A stretch of DNA of 64,000 bases, taken from the NCBI RefSeq assembly GCF_001270495.1, contig NZ_LGUR01000230.1, forward strand, positions 62,001 through 126,000, read 5' to 3'. A model generated the notes under the pieces. The model did no database searches and had not been told where the DNA came from. It was given only the letters and a program-made list of their open reading frames with translations. A program made the translations under genes and the position numbers. Each line of letters opens with the position of its first letter. Position 1 is the stretch's first letter. This document shows positions 59,659 through 64,000 of the stretch, in pieces. Origin of the DNA: Streptomyces viridochromogenes (GTDB lineage: Bacteria > Actinomycetota > Actinomycetes > Streptomycetales > Streptomycetaceae).

Positions 59659-61716
59659 TCAGCGCTGGGCGTCCGGCTCGGCGGGCTCCTTCGCCCGCTC
59701 CGTGGCCGGACCCCGCCGCACCGCTCCCGGCGCGTTCCAGTCCTGCCGCTTGCGGGCCCTGGCCTTCGCCACCTCGGACGACTGGAGCTGGTACGGCACG
59801 GAGGTCACCATGATGCCCGGCGTGAACAGCAGCCGGCCCTTCAGCCGCAGCGCGCTCTGGTTGTGCAGCAGATGCTCGTACCAGTGACCGACCACGTACT
59901 CCGGGATGATCACCGACACGGCGTCGCGCGGGGACTCCTTGCGCAGCCCCTTCACGTACTCGATGATCGGCCGCGTGATCTCGCGGTACGGCGAGTCCAG
60001 CACCTTCAGCGGTACGTCGATCCCGCGCCGCTCCCACTCCTCGCGCAGCGCCTTGGTCTCCGCCGGGTCGACGTTGACGCTGAGCGCCTCCAAGGTGTCC
60101 GAGCGCAGCAGCTTGGCGTAGGCCAGGGCGCGCAGGGCGGGACGGTGGATCTTGGAGACCAGGACGACCGAGTGCACGCGGGACGGCCGTACGCTGTCGT
60201 CGCTCGGGCCCTCGGGGGCGGCGAGTTCCTCGGAGACGTGGTCGTAGTGGCGGCGGATCGCCGTCATCGTGCCGTAGAAGATCACCATGCCGAGCAGGGC
60301 CACCCAGGCGCCGTGCGTGAACTTGGTGACGAGCACGACGATCAGGACCAGGCCGGTGAAGAAGGCGCCGAAGGTGTTGATCGCGCGGGAGCGGATCATG
60401 TGGCGGCGCTTGGCCTGGTCCTTCTCGTTCACCAGGAGGCGGTTCCAGTGGCGGACCATGCCGGTCTGGCTGAGCGTGAAGGAGACGAACACGCCGACGA
60501 TGTAGAGCTGGATCAGGCGGGTGGAGTCGGCGCCGTAGATCCACACCAGGAGCATGGCCGCGCCCGCCAGCAGCACGATGCCGTTGGAGAAGGCGAGCCG
60601 GTCGCCGCGGGTGTGCAGCTGGCGCGGCAGATAGCGGTCCTGGGCGAGGATCGAGCCGAGCACCGGGAAGCCGTTGTAGGCGGTGTTGGCGGCCAGGAAC
60701 AGCACCAGGGCGGTGGCCGCGGCGAGCACGATGAAGAAGAAGCTGCCCTTGCCGAAGACGGCCTCGGCGACCTGGGTGATGACCGGGTTCTGGACATAGC
60801 CGGAGCCGACCGCGACGCCGTCCTTGATCAGGTCGACGGCCGGGTTCTCGGCCATGCGGACCTTGGTCACCATGGCGAGCGCGATGATGCCGCAGAACAT
60901 CGTGACGGCCAGCAGGCCCATCATCGCGAGCGTGGTCGCCGCGTTCTTCGACTTGGGCTTGCGGAAGGCCGGGACGCCGTTGGAGATCGCCTCGACACCG
61001 GTGAGCGCGGCACAGCCGGAGGAGAAGGCGCGCAGCAGGAGGAAGACGAGCGCGAAGCCCGCCAGTCCCTCGTGCTCCGGTTTGATCTCGTACGACGCGG
61101 TGGGTGCCCGCATGGTGTCGTCGAGGACCAGCCCGCGGAACGCGCCCCACGCGATCATGATGAAGACGCCCGCGACGAAGACGTACGTCGGGATGGCGAA
61201 GAGTCCGCCGGACTCCCGGACGCCGCGCAGGTTCATCACCGTCAGCAGCAGGATCACCGCGGCCGCGCACTCGACCTTGTGCTCGACCACGAACGGGATC
61301 GCGGAGCCGAGGTTCTCGATGCCGGAGGAGATGGAGACGGCGACGGTCAGGACGTAGTCGACGAGAAGGGCGCTCGCGACCGTCAGGCCCGCCTTGGGGC
61401 CGAGGTTGGTGGTCGCCACCTCGTAGTCGCCGCCGCCGCTGGGGTAGGCGTGCACGTTCTGCCGGTACGAGGCGACCACGGTGAACATCAGCACGACGAC
61501 CGCGACCGCGATCCAGGGGCTGAAGTGGTACGCCGACACGCCCGCGATGGAGAGGACCAGCAGTACTTCTCCGGGCGCGTATGCCACGGAGGACAGCGGG
61601 TCGGAGGCAAAGACGGGGAGTGCGATGCGCTTCGGCAAGAGCGTTTCCGCCAGCCGGTCGCTGCGCAGCGCGCGCCCGATCAGAATCCGTTTGGGCACGT
61701 CGGTCAGTTTGGACAC
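59659..61716 (-). CDS. APC-superfamily permease with C-terminal cytosolic domain
   Basis: 685 aa. Twelve-helix amino-acid/polyamine/cation transporter fold (first SDPLSSVAYAPGEVLLVLSIAGVSAYHFSPWIAVAVVVLMFTVVASYRQNVHAYPSGGGDYEVA) followed by about 200 cytosolic residues. Such proteins next to trkA are often potassium importers. The GTG at 61716 (VSKLTDVPKRILIG) is preferred over longer frames; TACGAT eight bases before it suggests leaderless transcription. Divergent from the trkA genes. Confidence 0.92.
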   Translation of the reverse strand: MSKLTDVPKRILIGRALRSDRLAETLLPKRIALPVFASDPLSSVAYAPGEVLLVLSIAGVSAYHFSPWIAVAVVVLMFTVVASYRQNVHAYPSGGGDYEVATTNLGPKAGLTVASALLVDYVLTVAVSISSGIENLGSAIPFVVEHKVECAAAVILLLTVMNLRGVRESGGLFAIPTYVFVAGVFIMIAWGAFRGLVLDDTMRAPTASYEIKPEHEGLAGFALVFLLLRAFSSGCAALTGVEAISNGVPAFRKPKSKNAATTLAMMGLLAVTMFCGIIALAMVTKVRMAENPAVDLIKDGVAVGSGYVQNPVITQVAEAVFGKGSFFFIVLAAATALVLFLAANTAYNGFPVLGSILAQDRYLPRQLHTRGDRLAFSNGIVLLAGAAMLLVWIYGADSTRLIQLYIVGVFVSFTLSQTGMVRHWNRLLVNEKDQAKRRHMIRSRAINTFGAFFTGLVLIVVLVTKFTHGAWVALLGMVIFYGTMTAIRRHYDHVSEELAAPEGPSDDSVRPSRVHSVVLVSKIHRPALRALAYAKLLRSDTLEALSVNVDPAETKALREEWERRGIDVPLKVLDSPYREITRPIIEYVKGLRKESPRDAVSVIIPEYVVGHWYEHLLHNQSALRLKGRLLFTPGIMVTSVPYQLQSSEVAKARARKRQDWNAPGAVRRGPATERAKEPAEPDAQR

Positions 61717-61905
61717 AACAGAGAATCGTAGGCCCCCCTCCTGGGACGGAGCACATCCGGGTGAAATCGCGCGCGGCGGCGGGGTGAATTCCGTGCCCCG
61801 CACGCGCCGGGCGCCGACCAGGACGACGTCCGCGTGCCTCCATGACCTGCGTAACCGCGGACCCGCTCACCTGCGTCAGTACGCGCATCACATCCGGGAG
61901 ACCTC

Positions 61906-62004
61906 ATGTCGCAGACGACCGCTCAGCTCGTCGGGGCCCTCGTCGCGCTCGCCGGCCTCGGCCTCCTGGCACTCGCCAGCCTCCGCAGCTTCAACCGCCG
62001 CTGA
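61906..62004 (+). CDS. Small single-span membrane protein (32 aa)
   Basis: MSQTTAQLVGALVALAGLGLLALASLRSFNRR: a hydrophobic helix with positive C-terminus, expected to lie in the membrane. ATG at 61906 has GGGAG five bases upstream. No family recognised. It lies between the permease and trkA genes and could be a small subunit of the transport system; that is a guess. Confidence 0.5.
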   Translation: MSQTTAQLVGALVALAGLGLLALASLRSFNRR

Positions 62005-62207
62005 GGGAGTCGTACGGGACATCCGACTCGCCGGTCGGTGTGTCAGAGCCGGACGTTACGGTGGACCGAGGCACACGCGAGTCCACGGCCCGTACCGCAG
62101 TCCACGATCCGTACCGCGAGGGATCATCCCCGGCATTCCCCGGCATGATGTTGCCCAGCGGTCCGCGACCGGCCCGCGCCTGCTGCCCGGCGAACCGAGA
62201 GAAGGAT

Positions 62208-62258
62208 ATGAGCACCACGTTCACGCAAGTCAGACGCCTAACGAGGAGTGCGGGGTAA
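62208..62258 (+). CDS. Possible 16-aa leader peptide before trkA
   Basis: MSTTFTQVRRLTRSAG with GAGAAGG just before the ATG at 62208 and a stop 4 bp before the trkA GTG. Could serve to couple translation to trkA. No homologue known to me; may be chance. Confidence 0.3.
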   Translation: MSTTFTQVRRLTRSAG

Positions 62259-62262
62259 GACC

Positions 62263-62934
62263 GTGCACATCGTCATCATGGGTTGCGGAAGGGTAGGTTC
62301 CGCTCTTGCCCAGACCCTGGAGCAACAGGGGCACACGGTCGCCGTCATCGACCAGGACCCCACCGCGTTCCGCCGCCTGGGCCCCGGGTTCGGAGGCCGC
62401 CGGGTCACCGGCGTCGGCTTCGACCAGGACACCCTGCGCGAGGCGGGCATCGAGGAGGCGGGCGCCTTCGCCGCCGTCTCCAGCGGGGACAACTCGAACA
62501 TCATCTCCGCGCGCGTGGCCCGCGAGATGTTCGGCGTGGAGAACGTCGCGGCCCGCATCTACGACCCCCGCCGCGCCGAGGTCTACCAGCGCCTGGGCAT
62601 CCCCACCGTGGCCACGGTCCGCTGGACGGCCGACCAGATGCTGCGCCGCCTGCTGCCCTCGGGCGCCGAGCCGCTGTGGCGGGATCCCACCGGCGGCGTC
62701 CAGCTCGCCGAGGTGCACGCCTCCACGGCCTGGGTTGGCCACAAGATCAGCAGGCTGCAGGAGGAGACGGGCGTCCGCGTGGCGTTCCTGACCCGGCTCG
62801 GTGAGGCGATCCTGCCCACCTCGCAGACGGTGCTGCAGGAGGGCGACCTGGTGCACGTCATGATGCGCACCGACGAGGTCGACAAGGTCGAGGCGGCGTT
62901 CGCCAAGGGTCCCGAAGAGGAGGGCGGTCACTGA
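62263..62934 (+). CDS. trkA: TrkA-family potassium uptake regulator, first copy
   Basis: 223 aa. RCK_N domain HIVIMGCGRVGSALAQTLEQQGHTVAVIDQDPTAFRRLGPGFGGRRVTGVGFDQDTLREAGIEEAGAFAAVSSGDNSNIISARVA, then RCK_C (HASTAWVGHKISRLQEETGVRVAFLTRLGEAILPTSQTVLQEGDLVHVMMRTDEV). Binds NAD(H) and gates a potassium transporter. GTG at 62263 chosen because the family starts with (M)HIVIMGCG. Overlaps the second copy (TGATG). Confidence 0.95.
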   Translation: MHIVIMGCGRVGSALAQTLEQQGHTVAVIDQDPTAFRRLGPGFGGRRVTGVGFDQDTLREAGIEEAGAFAAVSSGDNSNIISARVAREMFGVENVAARIYDPRRAEVYQRLGIPTVATVRWTADQMLRRLLPSGAEPLWRDPTGGVQLAEVHASTAWVGHKISRLQEETGVRVAFLTRLGEAILPTSQTVLQEGDLVHVMMRTDEVDKVEAAFAKGPEEEGGH

Positions 62935-63611
62935 TGAGGGTCGCCATTGCCGGTGCCGGCGCGGTGGGTCGCTCCATCGCGGGCGAACTGCTGGAGAACG
63001 GCCACGAGGTCCTGCTCGTCGACAAGGCGCCGACCGCCATCTCGGTCGAGCGCGTCCCGCAGGCGGAGTGGCTGCTGGCCGACGCCTGCGAGATCACGTC
63101 CCTGGACGAGGCGGCCCTGCAGCGCTGCAACGTGGTGATCGCCGCGACGGGCGACGACAAGGTCAACCTGGTCGTCTCCCTGCTGGCGAAGACGGAGTAC
63201 GGCGTCCCGCGCGTCGTCGCCCGCGTCAACAATCCCAAGAACGAGTGGCTCTTCAACGAGTCCTGGGGCGTGGACGTGGCGGTCTCCACCCCGCGGCTGA
63301 TGTCGGCCCTGGTCGAGGAGGCGGTGAGCGTCGGCGACCTGGTCCGCCTGCTCCGCTTCAGCCACGGAGACGCGAACCTCGTGGAGCTGACCCTCCCGGA
63401 GGAGTCGGCCCTGGCCGGCACCCAGGTCGGCGATGTCGAGTGGCCCCAGGACACGTCCCTGGTCACCATCATCCGCGGCACCCGCGTGCTCACGCCGTCC
63501 CGCGAGGACTCCCTGGAGGCCGGCGACGAACTCCTCTTCGTGGCCGCCCAGGCCCGCGAGGAGCAGCTGGAGGACCTGCTGTCGGTACGCCGGGAGGACA
63601 CGGCGAGCTGA
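62934..63611 (+). CDS. trkA: TrkA-family potassium uptake regulator, second copy
   Basis: 225 aa. RVAIAGAGAVGRSIAGELLENGHEVLLVDKAP, ATGDDKVNLVVSLLAKTEYGVPRVVARVNNPKNEWLFNESWGVDVAVSTPRLMSALVEEAVSV and C-terminal RCK_C ending SLVTIIRGTRVLTPSREDSLEAGDELLFVA. The two-copy arrangement is standard in streptomycetes (ceoB/ceoC in mycobacteria). Ends in front of a strong terminator. Confidence 0.95.
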   Translation: MRVAIAGAGAVGRSIAGELLENGHEVLLVDKAPTAISVERVPQAEWLLADACEITSLDEAALQRCNVVIAATGDDKVNLVVSLLAKTEYGVPRVVARVNNPKNEWLFNESWGVDVAVSTPRLMSALVEEAVSVGDLVRLLRFSHGDANLVELTLPEESALAGTQVGDVEWPQDTSLVTIIRGTRVLTPSREDSLEAGDELLFVAAQAREEQLEDLLSVRREDTAS

Positions 63612-63634
63612 GTCCTTCGAGGGACTACTACGAC

Positions 63635-63667
63635 GAAGGGCGCCCCGAGGATCTCAGGGCGCCCTTC
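63635..63667. terminator. Hairpin terminator after trkA
   Basis: Perfect 11-bp arms GAAGGGCGCCC (63635-63645) and GGGCGCCCTTC (63657-63667). A third copy of GGGCGCCCTTCAC follows at about 63685. Terminates the trkA pair and the convergent DUF3159 gene. Confidence 0.8.
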
Positions 63668-63739
63668 ACAGTGCGTTCGCAGGGGCGCCCTTCACCTTCC
63701 AGTGCCAACGGTCACTTCCCAGCTCCGGTCCAGGCATCC

Positions 63740-63811
63740 CAGCCCGTCCGGCGTTTGAGGACGAGGCCCCTCAAGGGCCGAAAGCGGGGGTCTGGGGGCG
63801 GCAGCCCCCAG
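63740..63811. repeat. Dispersed Streptomyces intergenic repeat
   Basis: Begins with CCCGTCCGGCGTTTGAGGA and ends with the stem GGGGG-CGGCAG-CCCCC. I recognise this repeat type as recurring between genes in many Streptomyces genomes; count and origin cannot be seen here. Confidence 0.7.
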
Positions 63812-63836
63812 CGACGGTCACTCCAAACCGGGGTAC

Positions 63837-64000
63837 CTACTCGGCCGAGCCGGCGGCAGCCTTCCGCTCCTCCTCGGCCTTCTCGGCCGCCTCCATCTCC
63901 GCGAACACGTCAATCGGCGCGGGCGCCTTCGCCAGGAACACCCACGTCAGCCATACGGCGAGCAGGAACGGCGGGATCTTCAGCGCGACGAGCACCCAGC
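63837..64000 (-). CDS. C-terminal end of a DUF3159-type membrane protein (partial)
   Basis: The last 54 residues: WVLVALKIPPFLAVWLTWVFLAKAPAPIDVFAEMEAAEKAEEERKAAAGSAE and stop TAG at 63837-63839. A hydrophobic segment is followed by an acidic/alanine-rich coiled tail. Gene order (downstream of two trkA genes) and this tail fit the DUF3159 protein of streptomycetes. The rest lies beyond the window. Confidence 0.7.
   Translation of the reverse strand, partial: WVLVALKIPPFLLAVWLTWVFLAKAPAPIDVFAEMEAAEKAEEERKAAAGSAE

Noticed and set aside
62005..62262. c-di-AMP riboswitch before trkA
   Set aside because: Expected from knowledge of potassium genes, but I could not identify its conserved core or stem arrangement here; covariance-model search would settle it.
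1..64000. tRNA, rRNA or secondary-metabolite (PKS/NRPS) genes
   Set aside because: None seen on either strand; SDR, P450 and acyl-CoA genes belong here to catabolic operons rather than to a biosynthetic cluster, as no synthase is present.

Overview
The window is high-GC actinobacterial DNA, almost certainly Streptomyces. Genes use GTG starts and overlap as ATGA or GTGA, secreted proteins carry Tat or lipoprotein signals, the right edge has the streptomycete order DUF3159 / trkA / trkA / APC permease / TRAM RNA methyltransferase, and an intergenic repeat common in Streptomyces genomes lies at about 63.74-63.81 kb.

Layout. (1) 1-31.2 kb is an acyl-CoA catabolic island. It holds two short-chain dehydrogenase (SDR) operons that diverge at 4.7-4.9 kb. 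An acyl-CoA dehydrogenase pair with an enoyl-CoA hydratase diverges from a TetR regulator at 10.8-11.0 kb. An acyl-CoA dehydrogenase/SDR/GntR group lies at 12.9-15.6 kb. A nine-gene beta-oxidation operon (15.7-25.3 kb) carries a FadD3-like ligase, CaiB transferase, hydratases, thiolase, three acyl-CoA dehydrogenases and an SDR. A CoA-transferase/amidohydrolase operon follows, then a cytochrome P450 with its 3Fe-4S ferredoxin. Four perfect copies of one 15-bp palindrome, GAGAAT-N3-ATTCTC, sit in front of these transcription units and tie them into one regulon. The substrate is not evident; paired acyl-CoA dehydrogenases, the FadD3-like ligase and the P450 would suit a polycyclic or alicyclic acid such as a steroid or terpenoid.

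(2) 31.4-56.3 kb is a carbohydrate/hydroxy-acid locus. It has a FadR-type GntR regulator, an enolase-superfamily dehydratase, a very large orphan glycosidase-like protein, a sugar ABC importer (binding protein and two permeases), a secreted clan GH-A glycosidase, a complete Dpp/Opp-type importer with two ATPases, a 3-hydroxyisobutyrate/tartronate-semialdehyde-type reductase, a D-2-hydroxyacid dehydrogenase, a second orphan glycosidase-like protein and a three-subunit GlcDEF-type oxidase. The regulator promoter and the divergent promoters of the Dpp and hydroxy-acid operons share the sequence TGGTCCRRCC just downstream of their probable -10 elements.

(3) 56.3-58.2 kb is a scar: a 3'-terminal ptsI fragment and a broken IS630-type transposase. 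It separates the accessory island from (4) the conserved core at 58.2-64 kb.

Broken genes: a beta-galactosidase reduced to its two ends at 11.9-12.7 kb, a frameshifted gene at 25.4-26.1 kb, the ptsI fragment and the transposase. Convergent gene pairs are separated by strong hairpins, several of which contain the stop codons themselves.
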